A DNA stretch of 64,000 bases. Origin: Lepidodermella squamata (taxonomy: Eukaryota > Gastrotricha). Below the pieces are notes generated by a model. The model searched no databases. It saw only the letters and a list, made by a program, of their open reading frames with translations, and was not told the origin of the DNA. Of this stretch, positions 42,078 to 55,629 are shown piece by piece. Positions within the stretch are counted from its first letter, which is position 1. Each line of letters begins with the position of its first letter. Both the position numbers and the translations under genes were made by a program. The DNA lies in contig JBLDXI010000024.1 in NCBI GenBank assembly GCA_047495785.1, forward strand, positions 4,092,001-4,156,000, written 5' to 3'.

Positions 42078-45000
42078 TTAATGCAAAAAATGAGCAATAA
42101 CAATTCCGTCCGCCATCACCGGCATGACATTTCGCCGTTTACCGGCCTGATTTTCCGCAGAATTTCGATTGGCAACAATTTTCGACAGCATAGTCCACGG
42201 TTCATCCAGATCTTCGTAATAACCACTATCCATTTCATTCAGCTCAACAAATGACGCCGAGTTTTCGCCAGAAATTTGAACTAAAGCCTTCAAAATAACA
42301 TTTCTCGAATTTTTCTCCATCAATTTCGGCAGGAGTAAAATTTCAGCAAAATCCGCACAAATCCACGAAATAACCGGCTTGTTTCTATTCAAAATCGCCA
42401 TGGCTAATTTCGAATGCTGGCATGGCGAATTGTCCGAACAATGGCAATCACTCGAGGTGAAATTTTCGCAAATCGGATCAAATAATTTGTGGGCTAAATG
42501 GTGATTTTCGCCACTTTTCGAACCGGAAACGAAACGATAGAGCCAAGAAATTGTGACCAAACTAGCGAAAAATGATTTCGACTCGAAATTACGCGAAATT
42601 TCAGCCAATAAAGAATTCACGAGATTTTCATTCGAAGCTAACGAAAGCGCGAAATTTCTCAGATTTTTCTCTCCAGTCGACCAATAAATTATCAAAATTG
42701 CGTTGAGAAAATTCAGAAAAGCCAACCACAACTCCGGATCTTGACCTTGAACCAAATTAACGAGCCGACTTAAATACGAAGCCAACGACAGTCGATCCTG
42801 GTCGATTAGAACCCGGGCAGATTGAGGCGATTCACAAATACAACTCGTCGCCAGGCCGAGAAAAGCCGTGCTGGGCCGATAACTCGCCGAAATCAGCGCA
42901 GAATTCGCCAATTTTTCAAAACACGATTTTAAGGTGGAATTTTTCAAATTTTCAATCGCCTGATTCAACTCGGAATTTTCGTTATTTTTCAGCGATAATA
43001 ACGAATCTGTCAATCTAAGCCATTTTTCATTAGAATCGCCCGTTAAATCCAACGAAGTTTGAACTAAAATGACCGAAATTGCATCCGATAAATTCTTTGC
43101 TTGTTTATACAACCGAATGAAAGCGGTGAAGAAAGTCGATTTAGCCCAGTTTTGGACATTGAATTCGATCGGACAAGCCATTATCAGCTCGAATAAGCAT
43201 GAAGTCAGGTAATAATCACCCTGGCCAGTTCGAATGAAAGCCCAGGCCGTGAATTCAGGCTGAATTAGGTAAAATAACGGGATTAATCGGCTTGTCAAGG
43301 CGTTGTCCAGAATTCGAACAAGTTCGCTGTTGAAAGCTACGTCCGGTTCTAGTAAAGCTAGCTCGAAGATAAAACTAGTGACTAGATGCAGCAATAAATC
43401 GTCTTCGATGCATTTCGACGCGAATTCTCGGAAAGATTCGGATAAAAATCTTCGAAATTCATTTCGAAAATCTGAAAGCAATTTCCGACCCGATTCAACG
43501 CCATTACAAGCCAAAATTAGCAGATAAATCGGCAATTGAGATTGATAAGCAGCGGGATTTTCGAAAACTTGAAGTAGCGATGCATTCGCTTTAACGAGAT
43601 TCTGCTCGAGAAATGGCGTTAATTGCTGTGAAATTGGTAGTTGGAACTTAATCCCGAGCAACTCGCCATGTTTTTGCCATTTTTCAACCCGTTTCCACGC
43701 AGAGTCTGAAATAACGTCATGAATCAGGGTGTTTAAAGACGCAATCCATTCTAAATCCGATGATTGGTTCGCCAGAGATTTGAAAACTAGGCAGTGTATA
43801 AGCAGTTGAGACGACTTTGCGTGGATTTGGTCGAAAAGTGAGCTGGTTAACGTAGTTAGAGGGCATTTTTCGATGCAGTTTGCGATAGCGGCGATTCCTG
43901 GCCGTAGTTGAAGCCATTGAGATTGATCGAGTGGTTTAGAAGTGAGAATTTGCGAGAGAATGTTGCACGTATTGTTGACGATGGTTTTGAGAAATTCAAA
44001 CAGCAAAGCCGCAAATCGAACTAAAAAATTGAAAAATTCGTTAAAAATTTGACAATTAAATCAAAAATTCTGAAATCACAAAAGTTTTTTGAAATGCAGA
44101 TTACTTTCCTTAGTCTAAATTGTGCGATCGAATGACAAAAAATCGGAAAACATTTAGTTGCCAGTTGCTTGAAATCTGGAATGAGGGTCGATCGTAAAAT
44201 CACAGGCGGCTTTGAATTTAGAATTTCTCAGTGAAAATCATAATGTACATTTTTTCCGGGACTAGACTCGCCAAATTGCTCAACTCCAACAAATTTCTCA
44301 TTTTTCAACATCTATTTAATAATCTATTTTAATTTTCATACATCATCTCTGCAGGATGAACCTGTTATTTTCATGCCCTGAGACGCATGAGAACCCTACA
44401 ACCTACAACCGAGTTGGTTTCTGGAGTAATCTTCGGCGATTAACGGAACTGAAAACTTCGATTCATAGCTCTAATGTTCGTCTGTATTAATGGCCTTGAG
44501 ATACGCAATTTCGACCCAACTCAGTTCGCGCGATCGTGGTTGCAGAAGGGTCGTCGCAGTGCCCGAGATCCGGCTCCGTTACAAGCTCCAATTGACTCGC
44601 CGGTCGAGAAAATCAGGTCAAGTATTTTTATACCAAAATAATTGATAGGATTGAGGCATTGCGAGATCATCGTGGAGTTCCGATTGGGAAAGTTTCGTAG
44701 AGAATAGTTATCACAAGGGTTCACTGGTGGATGGAATGTGCAAAGCTTCTTGCCTCTGGCGCTTTAGGTTAATTTCGGCGCTTCAACTGCGTGAAGACGT
44801 AGTCCAATTCTTCAGGGTTAACAACGGAAGAGTGAAAGACTTCCTGCGGGGATTCTTCACCGACGAAATGAGCGGCGACTCGACTTTTGAAGTCTCAGAC
44901 GACGACTACGACGGGGTTAGTTGCAATTTCTCTGCAAGCAACCCTGACCTTGTTAAACCCGAACCCTGACCCGAAACTTGCTAAAATTGTCACGTTTTTC

Positions 45001-48000
45001 TGCTCAATCGTCAACTTGGCCCTACCTGGCTCGTTCGTAATCGCGCGCCAACATCGAGCGCGAACAGGCAGCGGCCTCCAACAGCGTTCTGGCGGAGATC
45101 AGCGTCGTAAGCTCAGGTAACGCAGATGAAATTTACGTCGCCGCAACGCTGTTTCAGGCCTTTTATAAGCGTTTCAAAGCGACCATGAAATAAGGCCCTA
45201 CCTGTGGTAGGACAAGTAGGCTACACGCCATAACCAACAACATCAATGCAATTTGTCTTTCAGAGCTGAAGGCCGAAAATGAACGGTCGAGAAAGACTCT
45301 CAATGGCCTTACTGCCCGGCTGGCAGCTGCCCTCCGCAGCCTCAAAGACCGACAACCAGCAGCCGCTGTTGGGTAGCAGTCCGACAACAGCCCGCTGCAC
45401 AAGGATCCTCTCAGAGCCGGGGCCAAACGCGTCAAAGCCGCCAACATAGCCAAGACCACAAAGACCCGCAAGATTTCAATCGCAAACGGTCGGGTCGGCC
45501 TTGCTATTGATGCAAGGAGCGACATCCCGAACGTGACGAGGAATGCAAATATGTGATTCCGTGCCCATAATGTGGCATCGCGCCAACCACATCGTGCCGT
45601 CCTGCAGAATCTTGAAAGCCGACATTCGTGAAAATAGGGTTCGCGCAGGTTTTGAGATTCCGAAACCCACAAACCCTGACCATGACTACGACCAGCATGT
45701 TCGACCGTTAGCTCCACCGGGTGGATTTCAGCAGTCAATGGATTGGCTTCGCCGATACGACCCCGCCTCATGTGATTTCGAGACTGGGCTCATGGCTACT
45801 CTGAACAAACTGGGCCAGTTCATCCGTATTATCAGGTATTACAGCTAAGCACTCATTAAATGGACTAATAACACCGATGCGATTATTCTTCGAGCCCAAG
45901 ATTTGGAACGTGCATGGCCTCGACATTCATACCAACAACTTGGTCGAGTCGTGGCATCACAAAATAAATTGCAAACTGACCGGGCCCAATTCAAAATTTA
46001 GGAAAATTAGCCGAGCTTATGATCGATGAGGTTGCATCAATTGACTCCAAGTTGTTGCAACAGGCCGGCGGGCAGAAATTGGGAAATATGCAATATTTGG
46101 AATTTCCTTTCAATGATGCAGTACATTGGTTCCTCAGTCAGCCCCTTCGACTCAACCACCGGGTATTCTATTCCCGCAACCACCGGCACAGCCAGCTATT
46201 TCCACCCAGCAACCATCGGCAACCTCGGTTGATGAGAATCGCGTTGAATTTTTCAGCAGCGACGTGAGCCCGCAAAATGTCACTGGTCGACTTTCTCAAA
46301 GCCATCGAGTCATGGATGAAGACCACTCTGTAGCTATCAGCCCTCCGCCGTCTGCACCTTCGACGCCTGAAACCTACGTTTTCCACCCAGATGGCCGCAA
46401 GTGGCAGGAAGCTGTGGTGAAAAAGATGGAAATCGATCGACGCTGTGTTCGATGCTTTTGAATACATGCAGCCCAGGCAGCATCCTCGTCATTGGCGCCT
46501 GTCTATTCTATGCGGTGGCTTTCTTCATCGTCGGTGTCGACCCTCTTCTCGACAAGACATTCGGAACATTTGTAAGTCATAAATTTTTCATTTGCGCAGC
46601 GGTCTTAATTCTTCTGTCCTTTAGTTGCGAAAATAAATCTGCGGCGTGATTGAGCGCGATGGGTCCCCTCTACTACCAGGCGAGTACGGTGGCGATGGCC
46701 GGCGTTACGTCAAGGATACTCGCATGCGCCTCATGAGTACGTGGGATGGCGACGTGGAGCTGCAGGCAATTTGCGATTACCTGAACGTCGCTATCTTTGT
46801 TTACGGCAACGAGAGCGGGCCGATCTTCCGCGCTGGCCGCGACGCTCCTGCCGACTTTCAAGCTGACCAGTGGGCGAGGAAGCGGCTGGCTCCTTCAACG
46901 CAACCGGACTGGCTTGATGGCGTCTCCCCAGATTGTGGTGATGGTCGGGCCATCTATGTATCTCCGCCTAACGAGCCAGTTGTTTCCATGGAAGAAGATT
47001 GACCGGCGGTCCAACAATGCATTATTGCTTAAGGCGGGAAGGACGATTTCGGAATTTCGACTTTGCTAATTCACAGTTCCATCAATTTAACGAATTTTTC
47101 CATCAAAATTGGCAAAATGCTACTTTCGGATGATGCCTACAAGAATCCGAATGTCAAATTTAGTTATCTCTTACCCTCTTGGAATACGACCAATTTTAAA
47201 ATTGTAAACCGATGCACGCGCCTATATTATTAAGACGTTTTACCCGTAAACGGACTTGAATTTTACCCGTAAATAGAGATTAAGCGTAAATTGCCTGTGA
47301 GTGAACATTTCAGGGGATCGATTGGGTTGGATGGAAGAAAAATTAATTATACGCCTCCGTGTAAAAATTTGCCAAATAGGTTGATGTTTTTTACCTTGAA
47401 CGCTTGTATTTGAGCTATCGATAGCGAGGCCAGCCTTCAGTCCGAGCCAATCCATCGCCAAAACAACAGATTGCCCGAAATCGCCACTCGCCGCTATCAA
47501 CGCAGGTTTCGTCGCTAAATCCGAGCTGCCCAATAGAGTTTTCAGCAACGCCTCGACTGGTTCGTAGATCAGAGGCAAAGGGGCGAAATGGAGAAGCTGA
47601 GCTGCGCATTGAATGGCTAAATAGGCGTCGGAATCTGGTAGAATTCTCAGCGAATCGACGATAGCTGTTAGCAGACGTTCGGCCGCAACTGGGCTGTCTG
47701 GCATTCCAGTCGGATTTTTCGTCAATGCCAACAACAACTGGTAGGATGGCTTCAACAAATGCCTAAAATCAGGAGAAAAATTAATCAAATTTTAGATTCA
47801 AAATTTCAAATTTCCTCCATAAATTACAAAAACCAACATAAGTTTTGGGTGGTAGAATTAAAAATCGACAGAAAATGTAGTCCATGATATTTCCGCTTTT
47901 AATTAAAGCAAAATTTGCAAGGCTCACAATTTGTTCACTGTCTCATTTGATGATAATCACGGAATCTGAGAAATTGTTCGATTGTGCTAAAAAAAATCCG

Positions 48001-51000
48001 AAAAATATAATCCAATTTTTGACAAAATTCTATAAAACTGCACCTGGCTGGAATATAGGAGATAGGCGAAGCTGATGAGGTTTCTGAATTCATTCTGTCG
48101 TACCTTGTCATGCTACTTCAAGTTCACGTTTGGACGCATTGCCAGAGCTGTTTCAAGCCGAGCAGAACTCAAATATTTGCGGATATGTGTTCCCCAAAAA
48201 CATCGTCTCGGCCCACTTTTTGCAGTCAGCCTAATTTTCTATCAACAAGAGCTGCGATAAACCGCGAAATCGAACTTTGGAAGAAGATGGAACTCTGCGA
48301 AGAAGACGACTATCCTCTACAAATTTGGGCATCTCTTGAGGGGAAATCTCCGAAACGCAGCAAACGCAGCAAAAACCGTTGTAATCGATCAACGCGCAGA
48401 AGAGACGAAATATAGCAGGGAGGGAAGGAGCTGCATGATGACAGAATTGTTTTGTAATGACGCCTAATAAAAGTATACCATGCGTTTTCGTCATTTTCGA
48501 TTAAATTGACCTAATCCAATGAGATTTCAAAGGTCTCCCAGTTGTACTCGAGCGATATCCTTGGCAAATATATCGGCATCAGCTTGGTAGGAAAAATATG
48601 GTATCGAAAAATGTGATTGAAAATTTTACAAATTATCGTTTTGTAGTCCAACTCTGTCTCTAGAATGACGATTTGCGATTGCTGGCCGACACGAGCTTAT
48701 AGTTGCAAATTTTCGTCGAGTGCTCTGACTGTGCGGCCCCAGAGCATGATTTCAAAAATTTCAAAATTGGACTCGAAAGATGGTCCTCAATTAGCTCTTT
48801 TAATTGAGGATAAGCACTACTTTTACGGAAATTTCTTCTAAACGATCGGCTTCAAAAAATCTCGAACGTTAAATCTTCAAAAGATCGATTCGAAGTCGAA
48901 TCTTCCGATTTTTCAAGGCGTGGCCCTCAACTCAACCTCGGAACCTTTAATGAAAAGCAGATGAAATCCAACTACGGAGAAGCCACTATTTTAGCTCTAT
49001 CCAACTTAGCCCGGGTCGATGGAACAATTTAAACACCAACATCTCACCTCAGATCCTTCATTCAAATTCGGCCCTGCCTAATCGATACTCTTCGCACTCT
49101 ATCGCCTTCAGTGCGATGAACTTGACGGACATCAAGGGTCGAAATCCTTCAAGATCTGTTGTTTATTTACATCAACGGAGCTCTTCGACATCGATTCCTA
49201 CGCAACATTGCGGCGACAACATGGGCACTCATCTGCCAAGCTCAGCCAAGCCCTTGAAGGACGAAAGAAAGAAAAAACTCTGAATAAGAGTTAATGAAAG
49301 CTGAGTTGTTTTCCTATCGATTATAATGAGGCTTTTTAACTGGATCTCACTGTCCAAAAAGTATAATGCCATATTTGCATATCCGGAACCAGTAGTGATA
49401 TTTAACCTGCCCCTCCAACCTCCGCTGATCTCTCGCACCTTCCATGACGAGCGAGCCATCTCCGCTGCCGGAGAAATTTGTATATACTTGTAATTAATTA
49501 AAAAAAAGGAAGGAGTTTCCTTGCCGTTCAGCCGTTATAAAGCCCTCTCCGACTACCGCCGGCGACGAATTGCCTCTGACGCCAAATACAATCAGTCCAA
49601 ATACCTTACTCGGCCGTTATCGAAAAGCCGTGGTGGAAAGTTAGAAATTAAAAGAAAAACGTGACCAAACAATCATCAAAATGTGGAAGACGAGGTCGAG
49701 AAAAGGGGCGACACCTTCACGAATGCTTCATTCACCATAGCCTTCTCCCGAAATTGTTCGTTATAAATTGAAAGGGGGCATTTTTACGGCATTTGATTGA
49801 TATAAATTCCAGGAAGAAAGGCGAGAAGACGGGTTTGTTAACTACCGCTGTTGCTATGGTCGATCGAAAGGGTTGAAGGCTATCAACGTACATGCTTGAT
49901 ATTAAATAATTTTCCAGTACAAGAGTTCAATAAATTATTTAGTCTAACAAAAACCTGATCCTTTCAACCACTCCGCCCGGTTGCGAAACATTATTATTGA
50001 ATTTTTTGACGGAAGCGACAGTAATATTTGCGAATTATTTGAATTATTATAAATTGGCCTGTTTTTGTGAATCCGAGTCTTAATTAGCGCAGTGTCTTGT
50101 ACATGCGTGTGTGTTTGCGTGGAGTTTAAGTTAAATTAATTGTTGGGCGAATTGGTTGGGCGAAATTGGGGAATAAATTGAGCGTGTGCGCAATTGAGTG
50201 AACTAAGTTGGGCGATCGGGAACACCCCAGATATTGGTAAGTATAAAAATCCAGAATAAATTGGGTTTTCGTTTTTTCGTTTTCATAAAATGTGATAACT
50301 CAGACTCTGCGTTAAAAAAAAGTGAAAATGAAGCAATTGAAAATCAAAATTTAGGTAATTTTAATTCAATTTATTGTTGAATAAATTATTTTAATTTTTA
50401 ATTTTTTTGTTTCAATTTTTTGTTTCATTTTCAATTTATTTAATGAGTTTTGCTGAACCTCAAAACCCTTAATGAAAAGCAGATGAAATCCAACTTAAGC
50501 TCTATCCACAGCAGACTGAGAATATCTCGATTTTGTTCGAAAATATCTAATTAATTTAAGGCTGACTGGATCGACTGAAAAGATCCATAAAATGTTTTGG
50601 TCAATTTCGGTTAAAAATTAAAAAAATTGTAAATTAAAACCTCAACTTACTTGAAATTCAACTTCAGAAACAACGGCAGCGCCTCAGTCGCCAGGTACTT
50701 GAACGTCGTAATGTGGCTATTCAGGCCGAAAAATTTCTCCGCCAATGCCGGACTCGAGCAAAATCCGTTGATGCACCTCAAAACAGCCGCAGCTACCAAA
50801 TCATCGCTCGGCAATCGCAACCGCTCGATCAACTCATCGACGACTTCAAAACTCAACAAAACCGAATTATCGCTCGATTTTTCCAGGGAGTTTACAATAA
50901 TTTCAACCAACTCGATGCAGGTGATTAAAATCAACCGCCAATTCGCTGTTTCAACCGACGAATTTAGACTCGATTTCGAGGCGGATAGACGCATTAATCT

Positions 51001-51693
51001 CGCGAGGATGAAGGAAAAACCTTGAAAATTAACGAAAATTCCGTTGTTAAACTGCTTTTTCAGTAGGGCAGTCAGCCATTTAATCGATTCACCAGATTCT
51101 TGCTCATTCATTATAATTTCAGCTAGAATTTCTGCCGATTTTTGAGCGATGAAATAATCGAGATCTAGCAGCGGCGTATTCGTGAATGACTCAGCAAGAA
51201 TTCGAGCTGATAAGCAGCGTAACCCAGGGTCGGGTTGTTCGAGTAATTTCGCCAGGATAAACGCTGAGCTTTGCTGCAATTGCCAATTATCAACAAAATC
51301 CAACGACAGCCGAACGGGTAGTAACAGCCGTAAAATCGTTGAAATCGCCAGCAGACACGAATTTTCAGCACATTGAATCAGCATGTTTAAAACAATTGAG
51401 GCGACGTGAATTGCTAATTGATCCCGACCTGGGTCTGGAATTTGACTCGATTTTAAATACCGGCGTTCTAAAACGTGTTCGTAAGCTTCGATGGCGGCAT
51501 CGACTAGCAGTGGCTGGTTGAAATTTGCGGACAGAATGTCGGCGACTGAATGGATGATTCGCATTTGGCATTGTTCGATGGCTTGTTGGTAGACGCCTTC
51601 GGTTAAATTAGCATTCGGTCGGGTATTAGCGACGATTACCAGCTCGTCAAGCAACGATCTCAGGTTATTAAGCACAACCTGCACTTCACTCAT
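42078..51693 (-). CDS. Large alpha-helical repeat (HEAT/ARM-like) protein
   Basis: Three exons, 50651-51693, 47395-47762 and 42078-44020, in phases 2 and 1, give 1117 residues. The chain is nearly all amphipathic helices with Leu/Ala spacing and no transmembrane segment or catalytic motif, as in HEAT/ARM solenoids such as importins, exportins or scaffold proteins. Segments such as LLVDAAIEAYEHVLERRYL and AERLLTAIVDSLRILPDSD show the helical-pair pattern. A Cys/His-rich patch (SSDCHCSDNSPCQHS) interrupts the C-terminal part. Length would suit an exportin-like protein, but I could not match a specific one. Both introns (3.4 and 2.9 kb) are far longer than others here and hold transposon remnants on the opposite strand. 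Confidence 0.7.
44527..47050 (+). mobile_element. Decayed MULE-like element with OTU-protease fragment
   Basis: In the second intron of the helical-repeat gene. At about 45900-46020 one frame reads WNVHGLDIHTNNLVESWHHK then INCKLTGPNSKFRK, resembling the MULE transposase TNN..ESWH..L region. At 46646-47002 another encodes RYVKDTRMRLMSTWDGDVEL then QAICDYLNVAIFVYG, the OTU pattern (G.WGG.IEL.AL...LN..I.V). Intervening ORFs are short and in mixed frames. The OTU catalytic Cys and His were not located. It is a broken element; boundaries are approximate. Confidence 0.5.
47763..50650. other. First intron of helical-repeat gene: repeat-rich, no intact gene
   Basis: Contains a direct repeat (AATGAAAAGCAGATGAAATC at about 48949 and 50470), a TTGGGCGA-type element end (about 50135-50235, ending CACCCC) like that of the TIR element at 27592, and many short ORFs without family features. 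Confidence 0.5.
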
Positions 51694-52440
51694 TCGTCAA
51701 TAAAAACCTATAAAAAAATTGAAGAATGCGTGATTTAAAAGTGAAAATTCCACCTTAAAAATTCTCCGTTTTGCCTTTTATGAAAACACCGTAATACAGC
51801 TTGAGATTTTAATCCATGAAAAATGCAGAGATTTCTTAAAATAGAGGCAAATCTAATTAAAGTAGCTGCCTAGCCAAATTCGATAAGAAAAGCGATGAAC
51901 ACTACAAACTGTTATGTGGTTATTTGCACGTGCTTTTTTCCCCAAAAGCACACACGACACACACTGCATCGTTCATTAGTGATAAGCAGAAAAGCAACGT
52001 GCTGAAGTAAAAAAACCAGCATGAATGAAAACACTACTACGCGATTACGGTAGCACATGGGCGTAGGCCAAATAACCTCGCGCAGTTTTTGCCCTCGGAC
52101 ATGCGGTGTGACCTAGAAGGCTAGTAATAAAACACCGAAGGAGCATTATTGCTCTTGGCTTGACCTACATTCGACTAACATTTCGTCGTTCATAGCGATA
52201 TTATTATTGCGATCTACCTTCCGTTCATCAAATTGCACGTTGTCGCCATTTGTTTGTTTAAAATCCGAGAAAATTGAAGAAAAAGTAAATACTTTGAAAG
52301 AGGGAGTTTGATTTATTTATACATGTAGCTCAAAAATAAGTTTAGATTATTACGCAACAATGTTTTCCTCGCCATCAGTCGATGGAAAAAAGCCGAAAAG
52401 AGCCAACTAAGTTGCTTTTGCTGTTTAAGTAACTTGTAAA
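51694..52440. other. Spacer, no gene seen
   Basis: 5' flank of the helical-repeat gene and 3' flank of the protease gene; no coding signal recognised. Confidence 0.4.
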
Positions 52441-53122
52441 TTAATTTGTTATAAGTTGAGAGTTGTTGATCAGCGTCTGAATGACTATATGCGGAAGAAT
52501 GAGAGCACGTTGCTCAAGTTGAGTTGTGAGTTGATCCAAAGTAGTCCGTTCTGAAATCGGCGCCGCCCCGATGCATATGCCAATAAGTTGGCGGCCATAT
52601 GCCTTGAAGCATGGACCGCCAGAATCACCGGGGAGGGAGCCTGCCGTGCCGTAAATGTTTCCACAGGAATCATAGACGTCACTGGCAATGACGCCATCGG
52701 CAATGCTTAATGTGCCAGGAATTTCGGTAGACAACCCGATTTGAAAATATTTCAACCCTGAACAGTCAACATATTAGACATCAGGGTCGATGAAATCAAT
52801 GAAACGAACCAGTGTAATACGAACAGTAATTTGGGAAATCAACTGGCGTTCTCGTTTTGAGCAATACAATATCTTCTTTGTCGAATATGCGCCATACATT
52901 GGTATCCACGACGTTTCCAGTAAAAGCATTCTTGAGCTGAACATTCTCACCCTCAACCCATGAACTATGTCGAATTGTTGCGATGACGCCTTTGGCAACG
53001 GCTGTGTGACAATAGGCACTACCTGTAAGAGGCAGGTAAATGAAGTTACTTGCATAATCACAAGCGCCAATATACAGGTTTTCGTTGTTGATTGACATGG
53101 TAAAATTGCAGATCTGAGACAT
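52441..53122 (-). CDS. Trypsin-like serine protease, 5' end unresolved
   Basis: Two exons, 52810 to about 53122 and 52441-52757, with a short intron (donor GTTCGT) in phase 1. The second exon has the S1-family serine motif GDSGGPCF preceded by Cys-containing ..YGTAGSLP; the first has KEDIVLLK, equivalent to the catalytic Asp region (D-I-x-L-L). The catalytic His was not located: either it is in an upstream exon ending before the CTCAG acceptor at about 53113, or this is a His-lacking homologue. The ATG at 53122 gives no signal peptide, so the missing exon is the simpler reading. Six or more Cys suggest a secreted protein. Confidence 0.65.
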
Positions 53123-54206
53123 AGGCAAAAAAATTTACATACTTGATAGGCAAAAATAAAATGCGGGAAGAAATCATCATCCTGGCGACTTGAGAAGCTT
53201 CTAGAAAATTGGTTTATACCATGTTGGGAAATTTCTCTATCCTAGATATAAAATTTGTCCAGTAACTTTTTTATTTTATTTTATTTTTTTATTTTTATGA
53301 TCTTGCGACTTGGGCTTTAAATTCTTTCGCCGCGTTTTGCTTCAGAGATAATTCCGAAGTATTATCAGCAAACAATAAATTTTCGAGCCTAAAAATGTCG
53401 GAAAATCAAAATAAAATAGTTACCGGACACATTTTACATCGTTGGATAGAGACAATTCTCAACATGGTATGAACCAATTTTCTTAGAATTTTCAATAAAT
53501 TTCTGAAAAAGCCAACCGCTGCAGAAAAATGGCAAATTTCCAGCCGACAATCTGAAATGCTAGAAAATCAATCATGCGAGCCTCCAAAATGTATCTGGGC
53601 TCATTCGATGGACCGCGAAATCTAGTATTAATCTGCCGAAACTAAAAAAATTTGAAAAATGAGTATTGAAATGTCGATTTTTAAAAATAATTAAATTTAT
53701 ATTGGGCGTTGAGTGATCAAAAAAATTGGTCGCGTGCCGCGCTTCTTGCAATAAAAGCTCGAATAAATTCACTATATGGGAAGATCTGTTACAGTGTTGT
53801 CTATGCCCACACTAGTACGCTGTGCAGACGGTAAGAAATCTACTTGCAGCCATGATATTTGTACCATGGGAGTCACTCTGGGAAGGTCATCTTTTTTATT
53901 TTCAATTCAATTCCATTGCAAGACATTGCAAGGAATCTATATAATTTGTCAGTGTCCAGGATTTATTGCTCACTCAGATCTCATCCGGCAAGATCGGCTT
54001 GGCTTATAAGGCACGTCATTGTTATCGCTGTTGCCAACAAAAATTACCGCTTTACCATGGTCGGAAATTGGTCATAATCGAATTCTTGTTATAATTTCTC
54101 TTGATTATAAATCTTGTGGCATTTTTTAAAAATTCACGCCCCAATTTTCAGGCGGTTTATTCAGACTGAGGCGTTGCGACTGATTTGGAAAAATAATATT
54201 TTCTCT
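53123..54206. other. Spacer, no gene supported
   Basis: AT-rich. An exon with the protease signal peptide is expected in the first few hundred bases but could not be placed in phase. Short ORFs at 53776-54077 show no family features. Confidence 0.4.
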
Positions 54207-55629
54207 ATTATAGACGAGGCTCGGAAAATTGTAGCACACCTGTGACCATTTGTAGCACAGTGTGTGCGCGCGTAGCACACCTGCGCAATTTGTAGCACAA
54301 AGTAAATATTGTAGCTCAGCTGCGCAAATTGTAGCACAATTAAAATTAAATTTGTAGCACAAGCGATATTTCACCGAATTTGATTCCGAATGCCGATTTC
54401 GATTCACAATAACTTCCAACTCGAAGCAAGACCCCCAAAACACCATCATTTGTATATCTTACCGTTGAATGGGGTTGAACGGTGGGGTTTTTATCAGCCA
54501 TGAACGGTGAACGATGGCTGATGAAAATTGGGCAGCCACTGGGTGTTTTGCTACATCGGCAATGCCGATAATACGGAGATGATTCACGGGCAACTGGGTT
54601 CCCGCAACCGCAACTGGGCCAATGAAGCGGAACATGCGTTGCTACTGCGATTTTGAAGCAGAACCAACGCTTGCCGCGCGGCTCAACCAACGCGGTTCAA
54701 CACGTTCAACCACCGACACTTTTCCACCTCCATTAGCTAGCTATCATTCAGGGATCATCAGCGATTGGCTCCCACTCGATTCGATTAGCTGAGTACAAGC
54801 ATTGCGTATTGCCAATGATTGCAGCCACACCTGATGAATAGAATTCGGACCTCTCGCGCTTTACAAGAACGACCGCACCAAGGCCACGGTTATAAAGCGC
54901 ACATCCAGTGTAATATGAGGATAATCCCCCTTAATCTCACCTAGGCGTGCAAACGGTAGCGATTTTGTGTGGCGCTGTGCACGAATGGGACGCTAGTACA
55001 GGGTGTTCTTTTTAAAACCGAACATCCGCCGCGCGCGTTGGAAAATCGCGTGCTACCGCAAATTTTTATGCACAAAATTAAATATCCTTTTAAAAATATT
55101 TTTATTTTATTATATTAATAATTTTTTTTAAATAAAAATTTTGTTGCTACGGAAAAGCGTGCTGCGCGATGCCGCGCGTTTTCGCGTTGTAGCCGCTCCG
55201 CGCACCGCAAGTTCCCCGGCGCGCAACTTCATCCCCGTAATTCCGCATTTTATCACCGGTGACGACACCTTTGTTAGTGTTTTTCTGATAGCATTTCAAG
55301 CATTTAATAAGGCAGCCGGCGTCATTTTTTCTAAATATGGCTCAATTAGACGTATGCGCTAAGCCTAAACAAGCCATTTTTATGCCGTTTTTCGCAGATC
55401 TTAAGCGTTTAACCCCGGAAACTTTCACATAAGTGCGGTTATACCTTGCGGAAACAGTGTTTCTAAGTACAGTAATGTATTCTCTACAAGATTACCACAG
55501 CCGTTTTTGTAGGATGATGGTTATTTTTAGCACGTCTGCCCTAACAGCCAGCCGGTCTTTCAGAGCATAGATCTCATTATCACCATCTTCAAGGAGGTCT
55601 ATGCTTTCAAATCACCCGTCAAAAACACT

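Noticed and set aside
45163-45771. Minus-strand ORF of 202 codons
   Set aside because: Arg/Leu-rich with no motif, antisense to the MULE-like remnant; it is probably a chance frame in GC-rich transposon DNA.
48947-50495. Direct repeat of about 27 bp in the first intron of the helical-repeat gene as a possible target-site duplication
   Set aside because: It is longer than any usual target duplication and has no element termini beside it; kept only as a repeat.
55141-55362. Plus-strand ORF of 73 codons inside the Tc1/mariner-type element
   Set aside because: No DDE/D or helix-turn-helix features, so it cannot be a transposase.
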